Assembly (NCBI RefSeq): GCF_028369135.1
Contig: NZ_JAPWHW010000015.1
Coordinates: 1 to 64,000, forward strand
Direction of reading: 5' to 3'
Origin: Roseovarius sp. ZX-A-9
Lineage (GTDB): Bacteria; Pseudomonadota; Alphaproteobacteria; Rhodobacterales; Rhodobacteraceae
DNA length: 64,000 nucleotides
The translations under genes were made by a program, and so were the position numbers. Of the stretch, positions 27,491 to 36,796 are shown piece after piece; positions within the stretch are counted from its first letter, which is position 1; every line of letters starts with the position of its first letter. The notes beneath the pieces are model-generated. The model worked only from the letters and a program-made list of their open reading frames with translations, was not told the DNA's origin and made no database searches.

Positions 27491-28024
27491 TCACAGCGCC
27501 AGCGCCAGGCCGATAATGATAACCCCGACGACAATCAGCGCCAGCGGCCACCAGTTGCGCTTGGCCCGTAGCGTGACGGCGGGGGTGGCGGGGCTGATCA
27601 CGCCCTGCGCGCTGGCCGATGGCAGCGGTTCGAATTGCACAGGCGGGCGTTCTTCGCGAAAGGTTGCGATATGGCGCAACGGCGCGCGCGGGCGCAGCGT
27701 CACCGCCTCGCCACCAAACGCGCGCGAACGCACGATCAGCACGCCGTCCGTCAGCGCGTCCAGCCGCGCGCGCATGCCCTCCAGTTCGGCAGGCGCTACG
27801 CCGAACCCGTCTTCGAGATAGCGCGCCAGCCCGACACCCGTCAGATCGGTGGCGGGAAACAATTCGACCTGATCGGCGGCCAGAGCCTCGATCCCGAGCG
27901 CATCGGCAACCGGCCAGCTGCCATTGCGGCGCCCGAATGCCTTCAGGGCGTCCGCGTCCAGATCGACGGCAAAGAGCCGCACTACCCCGACTTCGCTGGC
28001 GGGAATGTCCATCTTGCCGCTCAT
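27491..28024 (-). CDS. Tail-anchored protein of unknown function in the pyr operon
   Basis: 177 residues not recognised. A soluble domain of ~150 residues ([34 protein letters not shown]) is followed by one C-terminal membrane segment ([20 protein letters not shown]), so it is probably tail-anchored with the domain in the cytoplasm. It overlaps the end of pyrB by four bases and precedes the two PH-like genes, so the four are co-transcribed. A role in tethering the ATCase complex to the membrane is possible but only inferred. Confidence 0.75.
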   Translation of the reverse strand: MSGKMDIPASEVGVVRLFAVDLDADALKAFGRRNGSWPVADALGIEALAADQVELFPATDLTGVGLARYLEDGFGVAPAELEGMRARLDALTDGVLIVRSRAFGGEAVTLRPRAPLRHIATFREERPPVQFEPLPSASAQGVISPATPAVTLRAKRNWWPLALIVVGVIIIGLALAL

Positions 28025-28989
28025 GTCATGACCTCTTTGGCTGTGGCTCTGCTGCTGCGTCTTGAACGCAACTGCCGTGCCAAAAGGTCCATCGCGGCCA
28101 TGCGCACGGCCACGCCCATCTCGACCTGCTCCTGAATCACGCTGCGGTTGATGTCGTCCGCCAGCTCGCCGTCGATCTCGACGCCGCGATTCATCGGGCC
28201 GGGATGCATCACGATGGCGTCCGGTTTGGCATGGGCGAGCTTTTCCGCATCAAGCCCGTAGCGGTGATAATATTCGCGCTCGGACGGGATGAAGCCGCCA
28301 TCCATGCGCTCCTTCTGAAGCCGCAGCATCATCACCACATCGACACCATCCAGCCCGCGCGCCATGTCGTCATAGACCTCGACGCCGAACTCGCTGATCT
28401 GGCTGGGCATCAGGGTGGGCGGGCCGATCAGGCGGATGCGGTTCTCCATCTTGCCCAGAAGCAGGATGTTGGAGCGCGCCACGCGGCTATGGGCGATGTC
28501 GCCGCAAATGGCGATGTTCAGCCGGTGCAGCCGTCCCTTGGCGCGCCGGATCGTCAGCGCGTCCAGCAGCGCCTGCGTCGGGTGCTCGTGCCGCCCGTCG
28601 CCCGCGTTCAGCACCGCGCAGTTGACCTTCTGCGCCAGCAGATCGACCGCGCCGGATTGCGGATGGCGCACCACCAGCAGATCGGGATGCATCGCGTTCA
28701 GCGTCATCGCGGTGTCGATCAGCGTCTCGCCCTTCTTGATGGAACTGGCCTGCATCGCCATGTTCATCACATCCGCGCCAAGCCGTTTGCCCGCGATCTC
28801 GAAACTGGCCTGGGTGCGGGTGGAGTTTTCGAAGAACATGTTGATCTGGGTAAGACCCGACAGTGCATCGGTGTGTTTCACGTCGCGCCGGTTCAGCGCG
28901 GCATACTGGTCGGCCAGATCCAGCAGCGTCGTGATGTCGTCTGGGGCCAGTGGCTCGATTCCCAGCAGGTGATCATGATTGAACGGCAC
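28021..28989 (-). CDS. pyrB: Aspartate carbamoyltransferase catalytic subunit
   Basis: Catalyses the committed step of pyrimidine synthesis: carbamoyl phosphate plus aspartate to carbamoyl aspartate. 322 residues. The carbamoyl-phosphate loop [19 protein letters not shown] (residues ~53-71), the [11 protein letters not shown] motif and the [11 protein letters not shown] motif near residue 262 are intact. No PyrI regulatory subunit gene follows; instead a non-catalytic PyrC homologue is in the operon, which fits the class A ATCase of pseudomonads (PyrB plus PyrC'). It is the first gene of the minus-strand operon pyrB, tail-anchored protein, two PH-like proteins, pyrC', plsY. Confidence 0.96.
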   Translation of the reverse strand: MPFNHDHLLGIEPLAPDDITTLLDLADQYAALNRRDVKHTDALSGLTQINMFFENSTRTQASFEIAGKRLGADVMNMAMQASSIKKGETLIDTAMTLNAMHPDLLVVRHPQSGAVDLLAQKVNCAVLNAGDGRHEHPTQALLDALTIRRAKGRLHRLNIAICGDIAHSRVARSNILLLGKMENRIRLIGPPTLMPSQISEFGVEVYDDMARGLDGVDVVMMLRLQKERMDGGFIPSEREYYHRYGLDAEKLAHAKPDAIVMHPGPMNRGVEIDGELADDINRSVIQEQVEMGVAVRMAAMDLLARQLRSRRSSRATAKEVMT

Positions 28990-29157
28990 GCGAGCAGGCT
29001 CCTTGGGGGCGGACGATGCCGGTTATCGCATCAAGCGCGGGCGCGATCAATGCGCAAGCGGCGGCGCGGGCTGCCGGTGGGGGATTGCGTATCTGGAGAA
29101 AGACGAAAGCCCTGCGTTGCCGCTTTTCCCCGGACGCGCCGCGGGGTAGCTTGGGGC

Positions 29158-29964
29158 ATGGATTCGGCAATGGAATATTACAGCGCGCGCGCTGCCCTGC
29201 AATGGCAGGTGGAACTGGGGGCCGACGAGGCGCTCGGCGATGTGCCGATCAATCGCTACGAGTTGCCGGACACCGCACCGGGCAAGCCCGCGCGCCCCGT
29301 CCCGGTGGCCGCAATGGCCGGCGCGCAGGCTGCACCGCCACCCGAGCCCGACAAGGTTGATCCGGTGGCCGATGCAAGGCGCATGGCGCAGGCCGCGGGC
29401 GATCTGGACGGGTTGCGCGCCGCGATGGCCGCCTTTGAGCATTGCGAGTTGAAGCGCGGAGCGCGCAATCTGGTGTTTGCCGACGGCCAGCCGGGCGCGC
29501 GGCTGATGGTGATCGGCGAGGCGCCGGGACGTGAGGAAGACCGCGAGGGCCGGCCCTTTGTCGGGCGCGCCGGGCAGCTTCTGGACCGGATGCTGGACGC
29601 CATCGGCATGGCGCGGGGCGCCGAGTCGGCGGCGAATTCGGTCTACATCACCAATGTGATGCCCTGGCGGCCGCCGCAGAACCGCGAGCCGACGCCAGAG
29701 GAAATTGCGATGATGGTGCCCTTCATGCAGCGCCATGTAGAGTTGGCCGCGCCTGATGTGCTGATCCTCGTGGGCAATATCAGCTGCGACGCGGCGATCG
29801 GTAAACGCGGCATCACCCGGCTGCGCGGCCAATGGGCCGAGGCTTATGGCCGGCCGGCCATGCCGATGTTCCACCCTGCCTACCTCTTGCGCCAGCCACA
29901 GATGAAGCGCGAAGCCTGGGCCGATTTGCTGGAGGTGCAGGCACGCCTGCGAGAGATGACATGA
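29158..29964 (+). CDS. Uracil-DNA glycosylase family protein, Fe-S ligands mostly missing
   Basis: UDG-fold protein of 268 residues. It has family 4-like motifs: GEAPGREEDREGRPFVGRAG (residues ~120-139) and the late loop MFHPAYLLRQP. Unlike family 4 enzymes, which use four Cys for a 4Fe-4S cluster, only Cys96 (FEHCELK) is left of the first pair; the KCRPP Cys is Trp170 in PWRPPQNR and the fourth is not seen. It probably excises uracil from DNA, but may differ in cofactor. An N-terminal ~80-residue Pro/Ala-rich segment precedes the domain. It is the first gene of a coupled group with the phosphoesterase and LysE genes (ATGA overlaps). Confidence 0.85.
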   Translation: MDSAMEYYSARAALQWQVELGADEALGDVPINRYELPDTAPGKPARPVPVAAMAGAQAAPPPEPDKVDPVADARRMAQAAGDLDGLRAAMAAFEHCELKRGARNLVFADGQPGARLMVIGEAPGREEDREGRPFVGRAGQLLDRMLDAIGMARGAESAANSVYITNVMPWRPPQNREPTPEEIAMMVPFMQRHVELAAPDVLILVGNISCDAAIGKRGITRLRGQWAEAYGRPAMPMFHPAYLLRQPQMKREAWADLLEVQARLREMT

Positions 29965-30560
29965 AAATCCTGGCCTTTTCCGACCTGCACCATGCGCGCG
30001 CCCGCGCCGAAGATCTGGTGGCCGCCAGCCGCCGCGCCGACCTGGTGATCGGGGCGGGTGACTTCTGCAACACCCGCAAGGACCTGGCGGGCGCGATGGC
30101 GCTGTTGAGCGGGATCAAGACGCCGATGGTGCTGGTCCCCGGCAATGCCGAGAGTATCGAGGAATTGCGCGCCGCTGCCCCGCGCACGGCCACCGTCCTG
30201 CATGGCAGCGGAACGCAGGTGGGCGGGCTGCGCCTGTTCGGTCTGGGCTACGGTGTGCCCCAAACGCCCTTTGGCGAGTGGTCATGCGACCTGAACGAGG
30301 CCGAGGCGGCCCGCATGTTGGCCGAATGCGACCGGGCCGATATCCTGATCCTGCATTCACCGCCCAAGGGGATCGCGGACCGCACGTCAGCCGGGCAATC
30401 GGTCGGCTCCGAGGCGATCCATGCGGCAATTGAACGGATCCAGCCGCAGCTCGCCGTCTGCGGCCATATCCACGATAGCTGGGGCCAGACCGGGCTGATC
30501 GGGCGCTGCAAGGTGCACAACCTCGGCCCGCGCCCCAATTGGTTCGAGTTGGGCGAATGA
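29961..30560 (+). CDS. Metallophosphoesterase family protein
   Basis: Calcineurin-like phosphoesterase of 199 residues. The metal motifs are ILAFSDLHHARA (residues 3-14), GAGDFCNT, VPGNAESIE, ILHSPPKG and CGHIHDSWGQ. The DxH, GD, GN and GHxH set is complete apart from the GNHE His (GNAE here), so activity is plausible. Substrate is unknown; small relatives act on 2',3'-cyclic or other phosphodiesters. The ATG overlaps the preceding stop (ATGA), and the next gene begins the same way, so the three are translated together. Confidence 0.87.
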   Translation: MKILAFSDLHHARARAEDLVAASRRADLVIGAGDFCNTRKDLAGAMALLSGIKTPMVLVPGNAESIEELRAAAPRTATVLHGSGTQVGGLRLFGLGYGVPQTPFGEWSCDLNEAEAARMLAECDRADILILHSPPKGIADRTSAGQSVGSEAIHAAIERIQPQLAVCGHIHDSWGQTGLIGRCKVHNLGPRPNWFELGE

Positions 30561-31177
30561 TCGATCCGCTGACCTTTCTGACCTTCGTGCCCGCGGCATT
30601 GGCGCTGAACCTGACGCCGGGGGCGGACATGATGTTCTGCCTCGGGCAGGGGTTGCGTGCCGGACCCCGGTCTGCGGTCGCGGCCAGTGCGGGGATATCG
30701 GCGGGCGGCATCGTACATGTGACACTGGCGGGGCTGGGTCTCGGGGCGGTGGCGCAGCAGGTGCCCTGGGCGCTCGACGTGATCCGCTGGATCGGGGTCG
30801 CCTATCTGCTGTGGCTTGCATGGGGCGCGCTGCGCCTGCGCCTGCCGCAGCGCACCGATCTTCCGATTCGGGCAAGGCGGGCGTTCCGCGACGGGTTCAT
30901 CGTCAATCTGACCAACCCCAAGGTGATCCTCTTCGTATTGGCCTTCGTGCCGCAATTCGTCGATCCTGCAGCAGGCAGCATCCTGGGGCAGTTCCTGATC
31001 TACGGCGCGGTGCTGGGGGTCGGCGGCTTTGTCATCAACGGCGCAGTCGGTGTCTTTGCAGGCGGGCTGGGCCGCCGGATGACTGCCGCACCGCGTCTGG
31101 CGCGCGGGCTGGGCTATGCCTCCGCCGCGATCTTTACCGGGCTGGCCTTGCGCCTGGCCCTGCTGCAGAGGGCCTGA
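30557..31177 (+). CDS. LysE family amino-acid exporter
   Basis: Inner-membrane translocator of 206 residues with about six hydrophobic segments. Family motifs are the N-terminal PAALALNLTPGADMMFCLGQ (residues ~11-30) and FIVNLTNPKVILFVLAFVPQ near ~118-137. LysE/RhtB proteins export amino acids and similar small molecules; the substrate here cannot be told. It overlaps the phosphoesterase stop (ATGA) and is followed three bases later by moaB. Confidence 0.88.
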   Translation: MIDPLTFLTFVPAALALNLTPGADMMFCLGQGLRAGPRSAVAASAGISAGGIVHVTLAGLGLGAVAQQVPWALDVIRWIGVAYLLWLAWGALRLRLPQRTDLPIRARRAFRDGFIVNLTNPKVILFVLAFVPQFVDPAAGSILGQFLIYGAVLGVGGFVINGAVGVFAGGLGRRMTAAPRLARGLGYASAAIFTGLALRLALLQRA

Positions 31178-31180
31178 ATC

Positions 31181-31723
31181 ATGAGCCAGATCGACGAGAC
31201 CAAGGAATTCATCCCCGTTCGCATCGCCGTGCTGACGGTCAGCGACACGCGCACGCTAGCCGACGACCGCTCCGGCGACACGCTGGCAGAACGGGTCGAG
31301 GCGGCGGGGCATGTGCTGGCCGCGCGCGCCATCGTGACCGACGACCGCGCCGCGATTGCCGGGCAGTTGCGCGCATGGATAGCCGATGACGGGATCGACG
31401 CGATCCTCTCGACGGGGGGCACCGGCCTGACCGGGCGCGATGTGAGCGTCGAGGCGCACCGCGACGTCTATGAAAAGGAAATCGACGCTTTCGGCACGGT
31501 CTTTACCATCGTCTCGATGAAAAAGATCGGCACCAGCGCGGTGCAATCGCGCGCCACGGCGGGCGTTGCGGGGGGCACCTACCTCTTTGCGCTGCCCGGC
31601 AGCCCGGGCGCGTGCCGCGATGCCTGGGACGAAATCCTGGCACCGCAGTTCGATTACCGCCACCGGCCCTGCAACTTTGTCGAGATCATGCCGCGCCTTG
31701 CCGAACACCAGCGCCGCAAGTAG
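31181..31723 (+). CDS. moaB: Molybdenum cofactor biosynthesis protein B
   Basis: MogA/MoaB-type molybdopterin-binding protein, 180 residues, which takes part in molybdopterin adenylylation or insertion. The molybdopterin-binding motifs are SDTRTLADDRSGDTL (residues ~24-38) and STGGTGLTGRDVSVE (~83-97), with LFALPGSPGACRDAWDEIL near the end. The set of genes before it (UDG-like, phosphoesterase, LysE) gives no pathway hint. Other Moa genes are not in this window except the MoeB-type protein at 44425-45480. Confidence 0.92.
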   Translation: MSQIDETKEFIPVRIAVLTVSDTRTLADDRSGDTLAERVEAAGHVLAARAIVTDDRAAIAGQLRAWIADDGIDAILSTGGTGLTGRDVSVEAHRDVYEKEIDAFGTVFTIVSMKKIGTSAVQSRATAGVAGGTYLFALPGSPGACRDAWDEILAPQFDYRHRPCNFVEIMPRLAEHQRRK

Positions 31724-31740
31724 CGCCATACCGCCCGCGC

Positions 31741-31768
31741 TTGGCATTTTCACGCATGTGCTTACATT
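31741..31768 (+). promoter_or_regulatory. Candidate sigma-70-type promoter for the RND efflux genes
   Basis: TTGGCA (31741-31746) and TACATT (31763-31768) are separated by 16 bases and lie 48 bases upstream of the adaptor ATG, in the short gap after moaB. The boxes are close to the consensus. No operator or regulator gene is visible beside it. The call rests on sequence alone. Confidence 0.4.
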
Positions 31769-31815
31769 AGACAGGTGCGTCCGCGCGGCGCGCGCCGGGT
31801 AAGGTTCGATTGATC

Positions 31816-33276
31816 ATGCGGTTTTTGCGTCAAAGTCTGACGGGTCTTTTTCTGGTGTCGCTGACACTGGGCCTGCTCAGCTATGCTGGTTTCATGGTGT
31901 ATACGGCGGTCGCCGAACGGCTGGCCAAGGAACCCCGCGTGGCCGAGCGCCGCGAGCGGGTCTTTGCAGTCAACGTCATCACCGCCACGCCGCAGCAGAT
32001 CACCCCGGAACTGGTCGCCTTTGGCGAGGTGCAAAGCCGCAGATCGCTGGAAATCCGCGCTCGGGCGTCCGGCACGCTGGTCGAACTGGCGGATGCCTTC
32101 GAAGAGGGCGGACAAGTGCGCGAAGGCCAGTTGCTGGCCCGGATCGACCCCGCCGACAGCCAGGCGGCGCTGGACCGCGCCGGCAGCGATGTGCGCGACG
32201 CGCGCAACGAAACCCGCGAAGCACAGCGCGCGCTGGAACTTGCCGGCGATGAACTGGACGCGGCGGCCGACCAGGCGGCGCTTCAGGATCGTGCCTTCCA
32301 GCGTCAGCGCGACCTGGCCGAGCGCGGTGTCGGCACCGCTGCCGCGGTCGAGGCCGCCGAACTGGCCGCCGCACAGGCGCGCGCCACCGTGCTGTCCCGG
32401 CGACAGGCGCTTGCCGAGGCCGAGGCGCGGGTCGCGCAGGCGGCGACCCGGCTTGAGCGGGCCATCATCGACCAGCAAGAAGCGCAGCGCAGGCTGGACG
32501 ACACCGCGATTGTCGCAGGCTTTTCCGGCAGCCTCAGCGATGTCAGCGTGGTCGAGGGCAGGCTGGTTTCGGCTAACGAACAACTGGCGCGGCTGATCGA
32601 CCCGGCATCGCTCGAAGTGGCGTTTCGCGTGTCCACACCGCAGTTTTCTCGGCTTCTGGACCCGCAGGGCATGTTGTTGAAGGCACCAGTGCAGGTCACG
32701 CTCGAGGCGTTCGGCGTCGATCTGCAGACCACCGGCACCGTGACCCGCGCCAGTGCGGCGGTGGGCGAGGGGCAGACCGGGCGTCTGGTCTTTGCCCGGC
32801 TGGATGCTGCGCAGGGCCTCAAGCCCGGCGATTTCGTGACCGTGCGCATTCAGGAACCACCGCTGGACAATGTTGTGCGCCTGCCTGCTGCGGCGCTTGG
32901 CGCGGATGGCGCCGTTCTGGTGCTGTCTGCCGATGATCGGCTGGAACCGGTCGCCGTGACACTGCTGCGCCGGCAGGGCGACGCCATCCTCGTGCGCGCC
33001 CCCGAATTGGCCGGGCGCGAGGTGATTACCCAGCGCTCGCCGCTGCTGGGCGCCGGGGTCAAGGTCCGCCCGCTGCGCCCCGCCGACGCCGGCGCACCGG
33101 CCGAAGTGCCGCAGATGCTGGAACTTGGCGCCGAGCGCCGCGCCCGGCTGATCGCCTATGTGGAGGGCAACACCGACATGCCCGAGGCGGTCCGGACCCG
33201 CCTGCTGGCCGAACTGGAGCAACCCCGCGTGTCCGCCCGCGTCGTGCAGCGGCTGGAAAACCGCATGGGAGGGTAG
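31816..33276 (+). CDS. RND efflux periplasmic adaptor (membrane fusion protein)
   Basis: Periplasmic adaptor of an RND pump, 486 residues. One N-terminal membrane segment (LFLVSLTLGLLSYAGFMVYT) anchors it. Then come the lipoyl half-motifs (EVQSRRSLEIRARASGTLVE and TAIVAGFSGSLSDVSVVEGR) on either side of a long alpha-helical hairpin (residues ~110-220, many Ala/Arg/Glu) and a beta-barrel domain. It is unusually long because of ~100 extra C-terminal residues. A TTG six bases upstream is an alternative start. It is followed after 115 bases by the RND pump gene; no outer-membrane factor is nearby. Confidence 0.88.
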   Translation: MRFLRQSLTGLFLVSLTLGLLSYAGFMVYTAVAERLAKEPRVAERRERVFAVNVITATPQQITPELVAFGEVQSRRSLEIRARASGTLVELADAFEEGGQVREGQLLARIDPADSQAALDRAGSDVRDARNETREAQRALELAGDELDAAADQAALQDRAFQRQRDLAERGVGTAAAVEAAELAAAQARATVLSRRQALAEAEARVAQAATRLERAIIDQQEAQRRLDDTAIVAGFSGSLSDVSVVEGRLVSANEQLARLIDPASLEVAFRVSTPQFSRLLDPQGMLLKAPVQVTLEAFGVDLQTTGTVTRASAAVGEGQTGRLVFARLDAAQGLKPGDFVTVRIQEPPLDNVVRLPAAALGADGAVLVLSADDRLEPVAVTLLRRQGDAILVRAPELAGREVITQRSPLLGAGVKVRPLRPADAGAPAEVPQMLELGAERRARLIAYVEGNTDMPEAVRTRLLAELEQPRVSARVVQRLENRMGG

Positions 33277-33391
33277 GGGTGTTCCGCGCGGCAGCTCACT
33301 CCGAGGCAACGCGGCCCAAAGTTGGCAGCGAATGCACCCATACGCCACGCGCGCCGTGCCTCAACAGTCTTGATACCGCGCGGTTAACCCC

Positions 33392-36300
33392 ATGACCCGC
33401 GCGCTGCCCTCTGCCGCTGGCGGCTTGCTGTCCTACTTCACGCGCCACCGCACCGCCGCCAACCTGTTGCTGGTGGTGATGCTCGTGCTCGGGCTTGCCG
33501 CAGCACCGCGGATGCGCGCGCAATTCCTGCCCGATGTGGTCATCGACACGGTCTCGGTCTCGGTGATCTGGGAAGGGGCCGGAGCCGAGGATATCGACTC
33601 TGCCATCGTGCAGGTGCTCGAACCGGTGCTGCTGGCCGTCGAAGGGGTCGAGAGCAGCACGTCAAGCAGCCGCGAGAACAGCGCCAGCATCGCGCTCGAA
33701 TTCGATCCGGGCTGGGACATGGGGCGCGCGGCAGATGATGTGCAGGCCGCCATCGACGCGGTCACAACCCTGCCCGAAGAGGCCGAGGAACCCGAGGTCC
33801 GGCGCGGCGCGTGGCGCGACCGGGTAACGGATGTGGTGCTGACCGGCCCCGTGGGCACGCAGCAACTGGGCCTTTATGCCGACGAGATGGTGACACGCCT
33901 CTTTGCCGCTGGTGTGACCCGCACCACCGTGCGCGGCATCGCCGCCCCCGAAACCATCATCGAGGTGCCCAGCGTCGCGCTGATGGCCCATGACATCACC
34001 ATGGCCGAGATCGCCGCCGCCATCGGTGCCGAGGTGGATGCAAACCCCGCAGGCGACGTGGAAGGCGCCAACACCCGCGTGCGCACCGGCATCCAAAAGC
34101 GCGACCCCGCCCAGATTGCGGCGATCACGCTGCGGGTGAACCCCGACCGGTCCAAGCTGACCGTGGCCGATGTGGCCACCGTCCGGGTCGAGGGCATCGC
34201 CCGCGAGCGCAGCTATTTCGTCGGCGAAAACCCGGCCATGTCGATCCGTGTGGACCGCTCGGCCAGTGGCGACGCGCTGCAGATCCAGGAAACCGTCGAG
34301 AGGGTGGCGCAGGAGATGGCCGAAACCCTGCCCGAAGGTGTCTCGGTCGATCTCATCCGCACCCGGTCCGAGATGATATCGGCGCGCCTCAACCTGCTGC
34401 TGAAAAACGGGGCCACCGGGCTCTTGCTGGTGGTCACGCTGCTGTTTCTCTTTCTCAATGCGCGCATCGCCTTCTGGGTGGCGGCGGGCATCCCGGTGGC
34501 GATGCTGGCGGCGGTGGCGCTCATGTATGCGGCGGGGCTGACGCTTAACATGATCTCGCTCTTTGCGCTGATCATCACGCTGGGGATCGTGGTGGATGAC
34601 GCCATCGTGGTGGGTGAACATGCCGATGCCCGCGCCCGCAAACTGCGCGAAACCCCGGTCGAGGCCTCCGAAAACGCCGCAAGGCGCATGGCGCTGCCGG
34701 TGTTCTCGGCTACCCTGACGACGCTGATCGCGTTTTTCGGCCTCACCGTGGTCAGCGGCCGGTTCGGGGATCTGATCGCCGATATCCCCTTTACCGTGAT
34801 CGTGGTGCTGACCGCATCGCTGATCGAATGTTTCCTGATCCTGCCACACCACATGAGCCATGCCCTGCTGCACACGGCCAGACAGCATTGGTACGATGCA
34901 CCCTCGCGGGTGGTCAATCGCGGCTTTGTCTGGGTGCGGAGCAGCCTGTTTCGCCCGCTGATGGCAGCGGTGATCTGGGCGCGCTACCCGGTTCTGGCGG
35001 GCGCGATCCTGGTGCTGGCCTCGCAGGTCACGCTGTTTGTGACGGGCGATGTCACATGGCGGTTCTTCAACGCGCCCGAACGGGGCAGCGTGACGGGCAA
35101 TTTCGCAATGGCACCGGGCGCCACCCGCACCGATTCGCTGGAAATGATGCGGGAAATGCAGCGCGCCACCGATGAGCTTGGCGCGGAATACGAGGCGACC
35201 TACGGGCGCAATCCCATCGCCTATGTCATCGCCGAAATCGGCGGCAACGCGGGCTATGGCATGGCGGGGACCGAAACCAAGGAACCCGACCAACTGGGTG
35301 GCATCTCGATCGAGCTGATAGATGCCGATCTGCGCCCCTATTCCAGCTTTGCCTTCGTCGCGGATCTTCAGGATCGCGTGGTGCATCACCCGCTGGCCGA
35401 AACCGTCAGTTTCCGGGGCGGGCGCTCGGGCCCCGGCGGCGATGCGCTCGATGTGCAGTTCTACGGTGCCAGCGCCGAGGTGCTGAAAGCCGCGTCAGAG
35501 GCGCTGAAGGCCGCGCTCTTGCGCTACCCCGAAGTGTCCGGTGTCGAGGACAATCTGGCCTATGACAAGGAAGAGCTGATCCTTGACCTGACCCCGCAAG
35601 GGGCGGCGCTGGGCTTTGACATCGACGGGCTGGGGCGGGTTCTGCGCGCGCGGCTGGGCGGGATCGAGGCGGCGACCTACCCGGTCGGCCCGCGCAGCGC
35701 CGAAATCCGCGTCGAACTGCCCGAGGGCGAACTGACCGCCGATTTTCTGGAACGCATGCAACTGCGCACGCCGACAGGGCAATATGTGCCGCTGGCCGAT
35801 ATCGTCTCGGTCGAGCGCCGCAACGGGTTTTCCACGGTCCGGCGCGAAAACGGCATCCGCCTGATCAGTGTCACCGGCGACATTTCCGAGGACGACCCCG
35901 CCCGCGCCGCCGAGATCACCGCCGCGTTGCAGCAGACCGTCCTGCCGCGCATCGCCAGCGAGCATCAGGTCGAATGGCGCATGGCGGGCCTGAGCGAGCA
36001 GGAGGACGAATTCCTCGCCGATGCGCGGCTGGGCCTGATGCTGACGCTCACAGGTATCTACCTGGTGCTTGCCTGGGTGTTTTCCAGCTGGACCCGGCCC
36101 CTCGTGGTGATGGCGATCATTCCCTTCGGCCTTGTCGGCACGATCTACGGTCACGCGCAATGGGGCGTGCCGCTCAGCATGTTCACGGTTGTCGGGCTGC
36201 TGGGCATGACCGGTATCATCATCAACGACGCCATCGTGCTGGTCACGACAATCGACGAATACGCGCAGGATCGCGGGTTGATTCCGTCGATCATCGACGG

Positions 36301-36796
36301 CGCGGCAGACCGGCTGCGGCCCGTGATGCTGACCACACTGACGACAGTGGCGGGGCTGGCGCCGCTGCTGTTCGAGCGCTCGCAACAGGCGCAGTTCCTG
36401 CTGCCCACGGTGATCACGCTGGTCTACGGGCTGGCCTTCGGCATGGTGATCGTGCTGCTGGTGGTGCCGGCCCTCATGGCGGCGCAGAACGATCTGGCGC
36501 GCCAGACCCAGGCGTTGCGCCGGGGGCTGCGCATGCGCCATCGGCCCATTCGGCTGGCGCTGGGCGCCGGGCTGGGCGCGGTGCTGCTCTGGCTGGGGGC
36601 GACGATGGGCGCGGTGATCTGGACGGGCAGCCTGCCCGCGCCGCTCGTGGCGCTGCTGCCGTTGCCGGATGGCATGTCCCCGCTCGGCGCGGCGCTGCTG
36701 GCCTTCCTCGGTGGCGCGGCGGCGCTGGTTCTGGGGCTTTACGTGATCATGGCGCTGGCGCAGGGCCTGCGGCGTCAGCCCGCCGGGCAGCCCTGA
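33392..36796 (+). CDS. RND efflux transporter permease
   Basis: AcrB/MexB-family proton-driven inner-membrane pump, 1134 residues, typical of RND transporters. Visible are the N-terminal membrane helix (RTAANLLLVVMLVLGLAAAP), the first docking/porter region, and the TM4 proton-relay Asp pair, Asp402-Asp403, in GIVVDDAIVVGEHAD, which places it in the HAE (drug) branch more than the metal branch. The C-terminal half has FGLVGTIYGHAQWGVPLSMF and IINDAIVLVTTIDEY. The last ~80 residues add three extra hydrophobic helices beyond the usual 12 segments. With the adaptor it forms a drug or amphiphile exporter; no regulator is adjacent. It overlaps the convergent DsbD-like gene by 22 bases. Confidence 0.92.
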   Translation: MTRALPSAAGGLLSYFTRHRTAANLLLVVMLVLGLAAAPRMRAQFLPDVVIDTVSVSVIWEGAGAEDIDSAIVQVLEPVLLAVEGVESSTSSSRENSASIALEFDPGWDMGRAADDVQAAIDAVTTLPEEAEEPEVRRGAWRDRVTDVVLTGPVGTQQLGLYADEMVTRLFAAGVTRTTVRGIAAPETIIEVPSVALMAHDITMAEIAAAIGAEVDANPAGDVEGANTRVRTGIQKRDPAQIAAITLRVNPDRSKLTVADVATVRVEGIARERSYFVGENPAMSIRVDRSASGDALQIQETVERVAQEMAETLPEGVSVDLIRTRSEMISARLNLLLKNGATGLLLVVTLLFLFLNARIAFWVAAGIPVAMLAAVALMYAAGLTLNMISLFALIITLGIVVDDAIVVGEHADARARKLRETPVEASENAARRMALPVFSATLTTLIAFFGLTVVSGRFGDLIADIPFTVIVVLTASLIECFLILPHHMSHALLHTARQHWYDAPSRVVNRGFVWVRSSLFRPLMAAVIWARYPVLAGAILVLASQVTLFVTGDVTWRFFNAPERGSVTGNFAMAPGATRTDSLEMMREMQRATDELGAEYEATYGRNPIAYVIAEIGGNAGYGMAGTETKEPDQLGGISIELIDADLRPYSSFAFVADLQDRVVHHPLAETVSFRGGRSGPGGDALDVQFYGASAEVLKAASEALKAALLRYPEVSGVEDNLAYDKEELILDLTPQGAALGFDIDGLGRVLRARLGGIEAATYPVGPRSAEIRVELPEGELTADFLERMQLRTPTGQYVPLADIVSVERRNGFSTVRRENGIRLISVTGDISEDDPARAAEITAALQQTVLPRIASEHQVEWRMAGLSEQEDEFLADARLGLMLTLTGIYLVLAWVFSSWTRPLVVMAIIPFGLVGTIYGHAQWGVPLSMFTVVGLLGMTGIIINDAIVLVTTIDEYAQDRGLIPSIIDGAADRLRPVMLTTLTTVAGLAPLLFERSQQAQFLLPTVITLVYGLAFGMVIVLLVVPALMAAQNDLARQTQALRRGLRMRHRPIRLALGAGLGAVLLWLGATMGAVIWTGSLPAPLVALLPLPDGMSPLGAALLAFLGGAAALVLGLYVIMALAQGLRRQPAGQP

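Noticed and set aside
31762..33348. 528-residue minus-strand ORF
   Set aside because: Antisense to the RND adaptor, which has the expected domain order.
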